Origin: an uncultured Bacilli bacterium
Lineage (GTDB): Bacteria > Bacillota_I > Bacilli_A > RF39 > UBA660
Direction of reading: 5' to 3'
Length of the DNA stretch: 64,000 bases
NCBI GenBank assembly: GCA_934096805.1
Contig: CAKOMW010000002.1
Location: 186,001 to 250,000 of the forward strand
Shown here: piece after piece, positions 25,883 to 34,825 of the stretch
How positions within the stretch are numbered: position 1 is the first letter of the stretch
Layout: every line of letters starts with the position of its first letter
Notes under the pieces: model-generated
Seen by the model: only the letters and a program-made list of their open reading frames with translations
Told to the model about the DNA's origin: nothing
The model's database searches: none
Translations under genes and position numbers: made by a program

Positions 25883-26352
25883 TTTTTCCTCCTGTAAAGT
25901 ACATGTTTATAGTTTATTTCATTATCTTTCAAACTACTTATTACTTCTTTTTCATAATTTTCTTTATTAAATTTTGGAAAATAAGTATCTGCATCAAAAG
26001 TTTTATCTATTTCTGTCAAATATATTTTGTCTGCTTCTTCTAAAAACATTTTATATACAGATTCTCCTCCGATTATAAAGATATCTTCGTCTTTATCTTT
26101 ATATTCTTTTATAAATTCTTCTTTACTTTTAAAAGTAGAAACTTCTTTAATATTATTTCTTGTAAGAACTATATTTTTTCTATTTGGAAGAGGTCTACCA
26201 ATAGATTCATAAGTTTTTCTACCCATTAATACAGTATGATAAATGGTAAGATTTTTAAAATATTTTAAATCTTCTTTTATAGGACAAACAAGTTTATTAT
26301 CTTTTCCTATTTCGTAGTTAGAACCTACCGCCGCTATTAGTGCTATATTCAT
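25879..26352 (-). CDS. folA: Dihydrofolate reductase
   Basis: Reduces dihydrofolate with NADPH, regenerating the cofactor spent by ThyA. The N-terminus reads MNIALIAAVGSNYEIGKDNKL (nucleotide and substrate binding). TVLMGRKTYESIGRPLPNR and IFIIGGESVYKMFLEEADKIYLTEI are the family hallmarks. Length 157. The start overlaps the thyA stop codon by one base. Confidence 0.94.
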   Translation of the reverse strand: MNIALIAAVGSNYEIGKDNKLVCPIKEDLKYFKNLTIYHTVLMGRKTYESIGRPLPNRKNIVLTRNNIKEVSTFKSKEEFIKEYKDKDEDIFIIGGESVYKMFLEEADKIYLTEIDKTFDADTYFPKFNKENYEKEVISSLKDNEINYKHVLYRRKK

Positions 26353-27506
26353 TATTGTGTAATTGGAAAATTAATTTTTCCCATATGTTTATAGCCTCTT
26401 ACTTTTATATCTTTAAGTTCTTTAGAATTATCAAATGAGAAGAAATCTGTTATATCTTTATTCAAAACTAGTTCTGGTTTTTCTTTAGTTAGTAGCATAT
26501 CAATCATTTTTAGTTCTGTTTCTAAGCTTTTGTAAAAATCGGTATCTTTTTCTGATTCATCAAGTAATCTTTCTGTGAATATTCTTCTTAAACCTAATGA
26601 ATATAGATCATCTTTTTTTATTTCTTGGTACTTTTTATATCTTTTTAATTGTTCTTTGATACCAATTAATTGATTTTTATAAATATGAGCATCTTTTATT
26701 GAATAAGAAATAGTACCAGCTTCTTTTTCTGTTACTTGGGCAATCATTTTTAATAAAGTAGCATATTGAGTAACATTGAAAGGTAAACCAAGAGGTACAT
26801 CACAACTTCTTTGATGAACCATTAAATTTAGTTTATCTTTAGTAACATCCCATTCTGTAGACCAAACACATGATGGCAAAACAGCAGTTCTTAAAAATTC
26901 ATCTTGCCAAAGAGACTTAACCATTCTTCTATCATTTGGATTATTTTTAATTGTATCAATTAGGTTTCTTGTATGTTGGTATCTATTTACGATATAACCA
27001 TAAGCAGTACCAATAGTATAAGCGTATTCTTTACCATAATACCTTGCTTCTTTTATATTTTTACCAGGTATTTTACTCTTGGCAGTAAAAACATTGCCAT
27101 TTGTATCTAATTTAGGGCTCATTTTTAAATTAGGATTATCTATTGGAACACTTAAAGGGTCTAAGACTACAACTTCTTTATCACTGTCATAACACTCAGT
27201 AACTGGTTCATAAATTCTATAAATACCGTCTTCATCAATCATCCATTCATCCCATATATGTACTCCTCTTTCATGCAAATCTCTTACGTCATTTGAAGCC
27301 ATTTGCCATATCCAAAGCATTTCTAGTATTGCTTGTTTATGAAACATTTGCTTAGTCGTAAGAATAGGAAATTCATCTTTTAAATCAAAATAAAAAGTAT
27401 GTTCTGGAACTTTTATAGTATTAACCCCTGTCCTGTTTTCTACTTCTACACCTTCATCTAATATTTTATTTAATAATTTTATATAATCTTCATCGAACTT
27501 TGTCAT
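26352..27506 (-). CDS. thyA: Thymidylate synthase ThyA with enlarged insert
   Basis: Methylates dUMP to dTMP using methylene-tetrahydrofolate. Conserved parts: GVEVENRTGVNTIKVPEHTF, the catalytic cysteine in RSCDVPLGLPFNVTQYA (as the dUMP-binding RSxD region) and AVLPSCVWSTEW. Length 384 is well above the usual 264-316: the small-domain insert (DGIYRIYEPVTECYDSDKE to ARYYGKEYAY) and a C-terminal insert (KKYQEIKKDDLYSL to MLLTKEKPEL) are enlarged. GGGAGG precedes the ATG at 27506. First gene of the thyA-folA-tmk operon. Confidence 0.9.
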   Translation of the reverse strand: MTKFDEDYIKLLNKILDEGVEVENRTGVNTIKVPEHTFYFDLKDEFPILTTKQMFHKQAILEMLWIWQMASNDVRDLHERGVHIWDEWMIDEDGIYRIYEPVTECYDSDKEVVVLDPLSVPIDNPNLKMSPKLDTNGNVFTAKSKIPGKNIKEARYYGKEYAYTIGTAYGYIVNRYQHTRNLIDTIKNNPNDRRMVKSLWQDEFLRTAVLPSCVWSTEWDVTKDKLNLMVHQRSCDVPLGLPFNVTQYATLLKMIAQVTEKEAGTISYSIKDAHIYKNQLIGIKEQLKRYKKYQEIKKDDLYSLGLRRIFTERLLDESEKDTDFYKSLETELKMIDMLLTKEKPELVLNKDITDFFSFDNSKELKDIKVRGYKHMGKINFPITQ

Positions 27507-27564
27507 GTTTAACCTCCCTATCATATAAATTAAATATATCAAATAAAAAATACAAAGTCAATAA

Positions 27565-27591
27565 AAAGCACATTTGTTTGTCATGTGCTTT
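27565..27591 (-). terminator. Hairpin with T-run upstream of thyA
   Basis: AAAGCACAT, loop, ATGTGCTTT followed on the minus strand by TTATT. It would stop leftward transcripts from the toxin 2 region. The rest of 27600-27740 has a GGAGG (27684) with no convincing ORF. Confidence 0.5.
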
Positions 27592-27857
27592 CGTTATTAA
27601 TTTAATTGACTTAAGGGGTCTTTACAACAATCGAAACTCAGAAGAAATACAATATTCCTATACATTAAAGAACAGATATCCTCCTTTTAGTCTTATATAG
27701 ATTAATTCTATAACAAAAAAATTTTTTTTAGAAATTTCTTAAATTTATACAAAATAGTTCTTTTTAATATACTTTTCTATATTAAATTTCATTTTTTCCT
27801 TAGGGTAATTCTTTGTTTTGTGTACTGTTTTTTATACCAAATGTTATTTTTGCTCAT

Positions 27858-27886
27858 TTGCATTGTATATTTACATACTTTATACT
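27858..27886 (+). promoter_or_regulatory. Toxin 2 promoter (TTGCAT-N17-TATACT)
   Basis: Same -35 block CTCATTTGCATTGT as the other five copies, 17-base spacer, TATACT. The upstream palindrome around TTCCTTAGGGTAA lies near 27805. Confidence 0.75.
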
Positions 27887-27946
27887 TGTAACATGCACGT
27901 ATCTTTGGACGTTGACTTCACTTTCTATGAAAGCGAGGTGGTAGTT

Positions 27947-28021
27947 ATGATGAGTAAGAAAGACATAGTCATAGTATTACAATTCGTAGTTACTATTTTG
28001 ATATTAGTAATCTTTTTTTAA
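27947..28021 (+). CDS. Putative holin-like type I toxin, copy 2 (24 residues)
   Basis: Encodes MMSKKDIVIVLQFVV and a hydrophobic end ILILVIFF. GAGGTGG precedes the ATG and is part of a CTTTCTATGAAAG-like hairpin. The C-terminus is shorter than in copy 3 because a run of seven T brings a TAA into frame, while copy 3 has six T. 5' and 3' inverted repeats at 27895-27918 and 28097-28120 and the shared hairpin at 28048-28078 repeat the layout of copy 1. Confidence 0.65.
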   Translation: MMSKKDIVIVLQFVVTILILVIFF

Positions 28022-28039
28022 AGCATCTAGAAATACTCT

Positions 28040-28126
28040 TATTAAAAGCGACGTCTCTCTGATATAGGGAAACGTCGCAACTTTTGAAACAACAAGAAGC
28101 TGACGTTCATTGATACGTGCTTCTTT
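28040..28126 (-). ncRNA. Candidate antitoxin RNA 2
   Basis: Minus-strand promoter TTGTAT-N17-TATATT at 28161-28133. The RNA would end at the GCGACGT/ACGTCGC hairpin (28078-28048), which is followed by TTTTAAT. Confidence 0.6.
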
Positions 28127-28132
28127 ATATAT

Positions 28133-28161
28133 AATATACTACTTATTTAATCTTTATACAA
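28133..28161 (-). promoter_or_regulatory. Antitoxin RNA 2 promoter
   Basis: TTGTAT (28161-28156), 17 bases, TATATT (28138-28133). Confidence 0.65.
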
Positions 28162-28254
28162 GTAGTTTTAATTAATTTATTGCTACAGAGTGTATAGATA
28201 AGTATCCTCTTTTATGTTGTTTCTATATTATAGAATTATTTGTTTTTATAATAA

Positions 28255-29750
28255 TTAATTGCAACGAGGGTCAGCAGGTAAATATCCTTTATAAGGATCA
28301 CTTATATTACCAGCGCTATCTTTTACCCAAAAATATTTAGTACCTGATGTAAAATCGGTACAAGAATTTACTACATTTGTCCATTTACTATCATTAAGAT
28401 CTGGTTTAGTATCTGTATCTGTTGCTATATATCCTGTTATTTCATATTTTGAAGGCAACACATAAAATACAGCAGTTCCCATGGTTTCAACACCTACAAC
28501 ATTAGTAATAATTGGAACTTTATTGCTAAAATCTAGTTGGTAAGGTTTGTCGCTAGTACCTTTTCCACCTAATATTTGTATGTTTGAGGAAAGAGATAAA
28601 ACTGGACGGACCAAATTTTCATCTCTTAAAGTGGTAATACCTTCGTTATAGCCATCGTCAATATAACCACTCGAGGTCACGTAAAGTGCATAGATTTTAA
28701 AAGATGGATGTTGTGGAAGTAACCATGTATTTTCACTTTTATCTAACCAATTATTTGTTGTTTTACAATTTGCTGAACCATTATAATTATATAAGTTACT
28801 TGTACATTCTTTTGATGCTCCATATCCATAATCACTGGCATACATTAAAGCTATCTTTTTATTTGCATCACTTTGCATTACTGGATTACTTCCATAATAA
28901 TATCCTGTTCTATTAGCATCATTCTTTCTTTCATATTGCCACATTGTATCAGTTGTTATATTCTTACCAGATCCTCCAAGATAATATTTTGTTGTTCCTA
29001 TCATGTTTTTTGCATCAGTATTTAATGTATTATAATATTTATCGTTTAAATATGTATTTAAAGCACTTGGTCTTGCCCAATTATTTCCACAATTTTCGCA
29101 AACTGGAACCTCTGGAGCTGTTTGTATTATGTTATATTTTTTATCATTTTCAATTAAATTATTCATATCATTTGAATTAATGTTATGGTTTTCTAATATT
29201 CTTATAGAATCATCATTTTTATAATTATAAGCTATTGCATTATCACTATCCCAAACATAATTTCCAATTGATTCATCTTTTATTATTTTAATTCTATTTT
29301 CTACTTTACCTTCTGTATCTTCAGTTGGGATTACTCCAATTATTCTCCATGTTTCATTATTAAATGTGACATAGTTCTTTACTACAGAATCTCCTCCTCT
29401 GTATCTATATTCTGTTGCAAATTTATTATCTACTTGAAGAGTATTATCTATTTCATGTGTTATTTGTTCTAAACCATTTGTTCCTACTGTCTTTGCTGCA
29501 AACGTTGTTGCATCCATTCCACTTTTTACACTTAGTTTTATTATATTCTTTGACTCAACACTACTACTCCACTTTGCATATGATGCATTAGTAAGATTAT
29601 AAGAGATTACTCCTGTTATTACAAGAAAAAGAATACCTACTAAACTTAATAGATATTTATTATAGTCGTTTATATCTTTAAATAAGGGGTTTTGTTTTAC
29701 CTTATTACTAGTATTTTGCCCCCCCCCCCTAGCGAATAATTGTTTTTCAT
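28255..29750 (-). pseudogene. Surface protein 2, frame-broken at an 11-G tract (probably phase-variable OFF)
   Basis: The ATG at 29750 opens MKNNYSL, then a run of eleven G puts translation into a frame that stops after about 18 codons. From CAA at 29718 the correct frame is open to 28255 and matches surface protein 4. It encodes NPLFKDIN, a membrane helix (YLLSLVGILFLVITGVIS), ASYAKWSSS, then the shared domain with FATEYRYRGGDSVVKNYVTF. Nine or twelve G would restore the protein. An internal ATG at 29517 gives a 420-residue ORF without anchor. A C-terminal extension of about 90 residues is unique to this copy (Fn3/Ig-like, ending DPRCN). Confidence 0.75.
29719..29729. repeat. Poly-G/C tract (11) near the start of surface protein 2
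   Basis: Eleven consecutive G on the coding strand, 22 bases after the ATG. The paralog at 56581 has seven G at the same place and is in frame. This is a classic contingency-locus layout, although an assembly error of one base would mimic it. Confidence 0.75.
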
Positions 29751-29830
29751 ATTACTTGTTAGGTGCTTGTATGTTATGCGTAGATTTTTTTTGTTTACAC
29801 CTGTCCTCCTCTTTAGTTTTCTATAACTTA

Positions 29831-29859
29831 ATTTTAATACAAAAAAAATACTTTTTCAA
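29831..29859 (-). promoter_or_regulatory. Promoter of surface protein 2
   Basis: TTGAAA (29859-29854), 17 bases, TAAAAT (29836-29831). It overlaps the hemW terminator. The leader holds a strong GAGGAGGA binding site directly before an AGGTG/CACCT hairpin, then AACAAGTAAT and the ATG. Confidence 0.65.
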
Positions 29860-29864
29860 GTACT
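29841..29864 (-). terminator. Terminator after hemW
   Basis: AGTACTT, GAAA loop, AAGTATT followed by T7 on the minus strand. The -35 box of surface protein 2 is embedded in it. Confidence 0.65.
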
Positions 29865-29865
29865 T

Positions 29866-30927
29866 TTATACAAAATCAATTAATATACTATTTTCAATAA
29901 AAAGATTGTCCTCTTTTATAAAATAATATCCATTTTTATATTCTAATTTTTCTACATTAAAATTATCTTTTATATTAGTATTATATCTTTTGAAAAACTC
30001 TTGATTATTTACACCTTGTACTTTTCTAAGACCAAGTATCATAAAATAACTCATGTCTATTTCTTTAGTAATAGTTTCTTTTTCATAGATGTATTGATCT
30101 TTTAAATATTTATTTATATTTCTAGTATTAGTATATCTAATATTATTAATATATCCTGATGCTCCAAGGCCAAAACCATAGTATGTATTATTATTCCAAT
30201 AGTTTAAATTATGTTTTGATTCATAACCTTTTTTAGAAAAATTACTTATTTCATAATGAATATAATTATTTTCTTTTAAAATTTTTTTTATCAAGTCATA
30301 CATTTCTCTTACTTCATCATCTTCCATAGGAACATAGTTATTTATCTTTAAGATTGTATTATCTTCAAGAATAAGAGAATATATAGATATATGTGTTATA
30401 TCTAGTGAGAGAAATTTTTCTAAATCTTGTTTTAAATCTTTTATAGTTTGATTGTTTATTCCATATATTAAGTCAACATTAATGCTATCAAAATATTTTT
30501 TACATAGTAAAATTTTTTCTATAATATCAAAGTTATAGTTTCTTCCTAAAGTATTAAGTATTTTTTTATTAAATGATTGTATTCCAATAGATAATCTATT
30601 TACTTTGTTATTTTTTAAAAATATTAGTAATTCTTTGTTTATGTCTTCAATATTACATTCAAAAGTAAATTCATAATCCTTTTTTAAATTAAATATATTT
30701 ATTATTTCAAACAGCTTTTCTAAATGTTTTTTATTTAAACAAGATGGTGTTCCTCCTCCGACGTATAATGTCTCAATAGCATCGTTTTTATATGTCTTAT
30801 TTATTTCTTTCTCTAAGGAATTTAAGTAGTTGGATATCATTTCTTCATTATAAAACATTTTAGAAAAATCACAATAAGTGCAAATGTTTCTACAAAAAGG
30901 AATGTGTATATAAACGTTATTTACCAT
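29866..30927 (-). CDS. hemW: Radical SAM protein HemW (coproporphyrinogen III oxidase-like)
   Basis: HemW is the haem chaperone of the HemN-like radical SAM group. The 4Fe-4S motif is CRNICTYCDF (CxxxCxxC) at residue 12. ETLYVGGGTPSCL and NRLSIGIQSFN follow, then a HemN-type C-terminal region (GLGASGYIN). The length of 353 residues is typical of HemW and shorter than true HemN. No other haem genes are visible. The start overlaps the SpoIIID-like gene by 11 bases. lepA-hemW is also the Bacillus order. Confidence 0.9.
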   Translation of the reverse strand: MVNNVYIHIPFCRNICTYCDFSKMFYNEEMISNYLNSLEKEINKTYKNDAIETLYVGGGTPSCLNKKHLEKLFEIINIFNLKKDYEFTFECNIEDINKELLIFLKNNKVNRLSIGIQSFNKKILNTLGRNYNFDIIEKILLCKKYFDSINVDLIYGINNQTIKDLKQDLEKFLSLDITHISIYSLILEDNTILKINNYVPMEDDEVREMYDLIKKILKENNYIHYEISNFSKKGYESKHNLNYWNNNTYYGFGLGASGYINNIRYTNTRNINKYLKDQYIYEKETITKEIDMSYFMILGLRKVQGVNNQEFFKRYNTNIKDNFNVEKLEYKNGYYFIKEDNLFIENSILIDFV

Positions 30928-31363
30928 TTCTTAAATTACTCATTTTTCTATTATTTAGAAGTTCTATTACTTCTTCGTTTAATTTAGGGTCAATTTTAGG
31001 TAGTCTTTCAGTTAGATCTCTATAAACAGTCCAATAACTAGTTTTAGTATATTCACTTACTTCTTCAATGGTGTAACCAAGAAGAAGATATCTAGCATTG
31101 TTTATTACTCTATCTCTTATATCTTTGTTTTCTATTGAAGTTGCTTTATTACTCTTTAGTTTTTCTTCGATCACCTCTTTTTTTTGAGGATATTTTTTCA
31201 TATATCTATTTAGATAATCATAAATAGTGGGTATACTAATAGGAAAGAAGTTCATGTTAAAAAATTCTGTTGTTTTTCTAACACTTGTATTTTGATTATA
31301 GAAATAATCTCCGACTAACTCTATTCTTTTTTCTCTTTCTACATCGTTTATATTAGCAGCCAT
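30917..31363 (-). CDS. SpoIIID-like HTH regulator with an extra N-terminal HTH
   Basis: The C-terminal half (residues 70-145) reads VINNARYLLLGYTIEEVSEYTKTSYWTVYRDLTERLPKIDPKLNEEVIELLNNRKMSNLRNG. This matches SpoIIID, which controls mother-cell genes with sigma-E (compare its VHKDLTERLPEINPDLANEVKEIL). The first 65 residues form a second, similar HTH (SVRKTTEFFNMNFFPISIPTIYDYLNRYMKKYP), so the protein looks like a tandem duplication. True SpoIIID has about 90 residues. It is embedded between lepA and hemW. A mother-cell role is inferred from the SpoIIGA-like gene elsewhere in the window. Confidence 0.7.
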   Translation of the reverse strand: MAANINDVEREKRIELVGDYFYNQNTSVRKTTEFFNMNFFPISIPTIYDYLNRYMKKYPQKKEVIEEKLKSNKATSIENKDIRDRVINNARYLLLGYTIEEVSEYTKTSYWTVYRDLTERLPKIDPKLNEEVIELLNNRKMSNLRNGK

Positions 31364-31374
31364 ATTATCACTCC

Positions 31375-33171
31375 TTATTCGTTTTCTACTTTAAGAATAC
31401 TTAAAAATGCATCACTAGGTAACTCAACACTACCAATCATTTTCATTTTCTTTTTTCCTTCCTTTTGTTTTTCTAAAAGTTTTCTTTTACGAGAAACATC
31501 TCCACCATAGCATTTAGCAAGAACATCTTTTCTCATAGCTTTCACAGTTTCTCTTGCTATTACTTTTGACCCTATCGCTGCTTGAATTGGGACTTCAAAC
31601 ATTTGACGTGGTATAATTTTCTTTAAATTTTCTGCGATTACTTTTCCTCGATTATACGCAAAGTCTTTATGGACTATTACACTTAAAGCGTCTACTACTT
31701 CACCATTAAGTAAAATATCCATTTTTACAAGATCACTTTTTTTGTTTCCAATTATTTCATAATCAAATGAGGCATATCCTTTGGTGGCACTTTTAAGTTT
31801 GTTAAAAAAATCATATACTATTTCTGAAAGAGGTAATTCATAGTGAATATTAACTCTTGTTTTATCAATATATTCTAATCCAATATAATTACCACGTTTA
31901 TTTTGACAAAGTTCCATTACTGCTCCAATGTAATTACTTGGTACAAATATTGAGGAAGAAATATATGGCTCTCTTATTTCTTTTATACTACCACGTTCTG
32001 GTAATTTATTCGGAGAATCTACATAAATTATTTCATCATTGTTTAAAATTATTTCATATATAACTGAAGGTGATGTAGCAATTAAATCTATTTTGAATTC
32101 TCTTTCTATTCTTTCTTTTGTTATATCCATATGTAAAAGTCCTAAAAAACCACATCTAAAACCAAAACCTAAAGCTTTAGATACTTCTGGTTGATAGATA
32201 AGTGATGCATCGTTTAAGGTTAACTTTTCCAATGCCTCTTTTAAGTCTTCATATTTTTTAGAATCAATAGGATAAATTCCACAGTAAACAAAAGGTTTGA
32301 TTTCTTTGTATCCAGGCAGAGGTTCTTTTGTTGCATTGTTTAATGATGTAATGGTGTCTCCTACTTTAACATCACTTATACTTTTGATGCTTGCTGTAAG
32401 GTATCCTACTTCTCCCGCTGAAAGTTCTTTTTTTTCTACTTCTTTGGGAGTATTTATATGAAGAGACAATACTTCATAGGTAGCATTAGTCTTCATCATT
32501 TTTATTTTATCTCCAACTTTAATTTTACCATTTACTACACGTAGTGAAATAACTACTCCACGATAAGCATCGTATAAAGAATCAAAAATAAGACAACTTA
32601 ACTTATCATCTTCTTCTTTGGGACATGGTACTTTTTCTATTACTCTATCAAGTAATTCTTTTATACCAATTCCTTCTTTAGCACTGCAAAGGATTATTTC
32701 ATCTTCATCGAAACCTAAAGTATCATGTAATTCTTTTATAACTCTGTCAACTTCAGCATTTGGTAAATCTATTTTATTTAAAATTGGTATTATTTCTAAG
32801 TTATTATCAAGAGCTAAGTAAAGATTAGCTAATGTTTGAGCTTCAATTCCTTGAGTTGCATCTACTACTAGGATAGCACCTTCACAGGCTGCTAAAGAAC
32901 GGGATACTTCATAAGTGAAATCGACATGTCCAGGGGTATCTATCAAATTAAGTAAGTATTTTTCACCCTTGTATTCATAGTTTAAAGTTACAGCATTTAA
33001 TTTTATTGTAATTCCACGTTCTCTTTCAAGTTCCATAGAGTCTAAAAGTTGGTCTTTTTTTTCTCTATCAGTAATAGCATGGCATTCTTCAAGTATTCTA
33101 TCTGCAATTGTACTTTTTCCATGATCTATATGCGCAATTATTGAAAAATTTCTTATATGTTTTAAATCCAT
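31375..33171 (-). CDS. lepA: Elongation factor 4 (LepA)
   Basis: A ribosomal GTPase that acts on stalled or mispositioned ribosomes. G1 is in IAHIDHGKSTIADRIL, G3 in NLIDTPGHVDFTYEV and G4 in PILNKIDLP. The LepA-specific C-terminal domain ends KKKMKMIGSVELPSDAFLSIL. Length 598 is standard. It heads a lepA, spoIIID-like, hemW operon. In Bacillus the hrcA operon follows this group, but here it is 15 kb away. Confidence 0.97.
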   Translation of the reverse strand: MDLKHIRNFSIIAHIDHGKSTIADRILEECHAITDREKKDQLLDSMELERERGITIKLNAVTLNYEYKGEKYLLNLIDTPGHVDFTYEVSRSLAACEGAILVVDATQGIEAQTLANLYLALDNNLEIIPILNKIDLPNAEVDRVIKELHDTLGFDEDEIILCSAKEGIGIKELLDRVIEKVPCPKEEDDKLSCLIFDSLYDAYRGVVISLRVVNGKIKVGDKIKMMKTNATYEVLSLHINTPKEVEKKELSAGEVGYLTASIKSISDVKVGDTITSLNNATKEPLPGYKEIKPFVYCGIYPIDSKKYEDLKEALEKLTLNDASLIYQPEVSKALGFGFRCGFLGLLHMDITKERIEREFKIDLIATSPSVIYEIILNNDEIIYVDSPNKLPERGSIKEIREPYISSSIFVPSNYIGAVMELCQNKRGNYIGLEYIDKTRVNIHYELPLSEIVYDFFNKLKSATKGYASFDYEIIGNKKSDLVKMDILLNGEVVDALSVIVHKDFAYNRGKVIAENLKKIIPRQMFEVPIQAAIGSKVIARETVKAMRKDVLAKCYGGDVSRKRKLLEKQKEGKKKMKMIGSVELPSDAFLSILKVENE

Positions 33172-33352
33172 AAAATTTCACCACAATTAGTTTACCATAT
33201 TTTTAAAAAAAGAAAAAGACCTAAGTCATATAACTTAAATCTAATGTATTTGCCAACTCATTCAATAAAATAATTTCCAAATTTGAATATAACAATCTAA
33301 CAAAGTAATTCTAGGTTTTTGAATTACATAGTTAATTTTCTGCTTAGAATTG

Positions 33353-33883
33353 TTATTGTTCTTTTATCATCAAAAGATATTCTTGTAAATTTCCAATAGT
33401 ATCTTCTGTTTTGAATGACTTATTTATTTTGAATCCACATTTTTCATAACATTTAATTGCCGAAATATTTTCCTTTAACGGACACATAACAAGCAATTTT
33501 GCTTGATAATTATTAAATAAAAATTTAGCTAAAACATTAATTGCCTTTTTCCCTATGCCTCTATTATGCATTGCTAATTCTCCTATGAAGATATCTATTT
33601 CATAACATTTATTATAGTTAATACCATAGAGTTTTTTGTTTTCATCATTTATTAACTGATATTGTATTATTCCAATAGGATTTTTCTTATATTCAATCAT
33701 ATAAACTGGTATTTTGGCATTTTTTAAAGTTCTAGGGAAATATTTATCTTTTATTTCATTATAATTCAATTTTCTTTGCTCAAAATGAGAATAGATTTCT
33801 TCCTCTTGATACCACTTTTCTAGTATTTTATAGTCTTCTTCATTATCATTTAATAATCTTAACCTTAAATTATCATCAATCAT
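33353..33883 (-). CDS. GNAT acetyltransferase, AAC(6')-like
   Basis: The 176-residue protein has the order of segments seen in aminoglycoside 6'-acetyltransferases of the AAC(6')-Ie type: LRLRLLNDNEEDYKILEKWYQEEEIYSHF, IPVYMIEYKKNPIGIIQYQL, DIFIGELAMHNRGIGKKAINVLAKFLF (acetyl-CoA loop) and PLKENISAIKCYEKCGFKI. The family contains many proteins that do not act on antibiotics, so a resistance function is not claimed. It stands alone between lepA and yneF. Between 33172 and 33352 I see no clear signal. Confidence 0.7.
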   Translation of the reverse strand: MIDDNLRLRLLNDNEEDYKILEKWYQEEEIYSHFEQRKLNYNEIKDKYFPRTLKNAKIPVYMIEYKKNPIGIIQYQLINDENKKLYGINYNKCYEIDIFIGELAMHNRGIGKKAINVLAKFLFNNYQAKLLVMCPLKENISAIKCYEKCGFKINKSFKTEDTIGNLQEYLLMIKEQ

Positions 33884-33943
33884 TTTTACTCCTTAACTTA
33901 TCTACTTTAGATTTTCAAATATCATTTATCAAATACAAATAAA

Positions 33944-33971
33944 GCACAATTTTTATTCATTAAAATCGTGC
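33944..33971 (-). terminator. Terminator after yneF
   Basis: GCACGATTTT, loop, AAAATTGTGC followed by TTTATTT on the minus strand. Confidence 0.6.
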
Positions 33972-34030
33972 GTTTACATTTAAAAATCAATATTTAGTTC
34001 TTTGCGCAAATTAATTTTTTAATTCAACGC

Positions 34031-34240
34031 TTACATATATTTTTGCATATTTTTCATCATTTGATTAACTTGTTTTTGAGTTGGAGTTCTTCCCATTCCA
34101 CTCATCATAGCCTTAATCATGTCTTCATTAATCGGAGGATTTTTTTTCATATACTTTTTCATAACAGTTCTTGCAATAAAGAAACCTGCAACTGCCCCGA
34201 TTAAAAGACCAATAACGACCATTAATATATCATGCCACAT
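34031..34240 (-). CDS. yneF: YneF-family (UPF0154) small membrane protein
   Basis: A 69-residue protein with one N-terminal helix (ILMVVIGLLIGAVAGFFIARTVM). The conserved tail KKNPPINEDMIKAMMSGMGRTPTQKQVNQMMKNM is diagnostic for the family. Function unknown. I start at MWHD (34240), six bases after GGAGGG; the longer frame from 34288 has no binding site. In Bacillus yneF also neighbours yneE (sirA), and the same pair is seen here. Confidence 0.9.
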   Translation of the reverse strand: MWHDILMVVIGLLIGAVAGFFIARTVMKKYMKKNPPINEDMIKAMMSGMGRTPTQKQVNQMMKNMQKYM

Positions 34241-34297
34241 ATTTATCCCTCCATATATAATTGTATATGAAATTATATGTTTTAACAAGCATTTTTA

Positions 34298-34729
34298 TTA
34301 ATTTTTGATACCACTCCTTGTTTTTTTAATAAAAAAGTACTCTTGTTCTTTAAAATTACATACAAATAAATGACCATTAAAATGTCTTAAATCTTTTAGA
34401 AAAGTACATTTGTCATAATTAGTTTCTATTTTTAAATTAGAACTTTTAACTTTTAAGATACTTATTTCGTTAAGAAACAAATTATTAATTATATGTTCAT
34501 TTCCATTATTTGAATACATTATTTTATCTTTATATCTATTATATATAAATGAATTAACATACTTTTTATCATAAAAATTACTTATTTGATCAAATAAATT
34601 ATAACCATATTCTTTTTCAATTTCTTTCATATAATAAATTCGATTAAAAATATAAAATAATTCACTTGGTCTATCCTTATATAATTTTGCAAACTCCACT
34701 TTAATATTAAAAACAAAATACTCTTTCAT
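34298..34729 (-). CDS. sirA: Probable SirA (sporulation inhibitor of replication)
   Basis: SirA binds DnaA domain I and blocks new initiation during sporulation. This 143-residue protein begins MKEYFVFNIKVEFAKLYKDRPSELFYIF, comparable to the SirA opening (YYTYLIKEEFAxxYFGRExxMFELF). It ends HLFVCNFKEQEYFFIKKTRSGIKN, like the SirA end. Similarity is modest, but the position directly before yneF repeats the Bacillus yneE-yneF order. The start at 34729 follows GGTGAT; the ORF to 34741 has no better site. Confidence 0.6.
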   Translation of the reverse strand: MKEYFVFNIKVEFAKLYKDRPSELFYIFNRIYYMKEIEKEYGYNLFDQISNFYDKKYVNSFIYNRYKDKIMYSNNGNEHIINNLFLNEISILKVKSSNLKIETNYDKCTFLKDLRHFNGHLFVCNFKEQEYFFIKKTRSGIKN

Positions 34730-34789
34730 AAATATCACCATTTAGATTATATAAAATTAAAATAGTAAAAAATGTAGAAAAAAGAGATA

Positions 34790-34825
34790 AAAAAAAGAAA
34801 TTAAATTTTTATTTCATTTAATTTC
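34790..34825 (-). terminator. Terminator after the Smr protein gene
   Basis: GAAATTAAAT, loop, ATTTAATTTC followed by T8 on the minus strand. It overlaps the stop codon at 34814. Confidence 0.75.

Noticed and set aside
27600..27740. 22-codon minus-strand ORF after a GGAGG
   Set aside because: The spacing to the ATG is about 14 bases, and the peptide has no helix, motif or terminator to support it.
29517..29517. Internal ATG as the true start of surface protein 2
   Set aside because: It lacks a binding site and would remove the membrane anchor. The upstream DNA continues the homology with surface protein 4 to the G tract, so the frame break is the better explanation.
33353..33883. Antibiotic resistance gene call for the AAC(6')-like protein
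   Set aside because: The fold and order of segments match, but many such proteins have other substrates and no resistance context is present.
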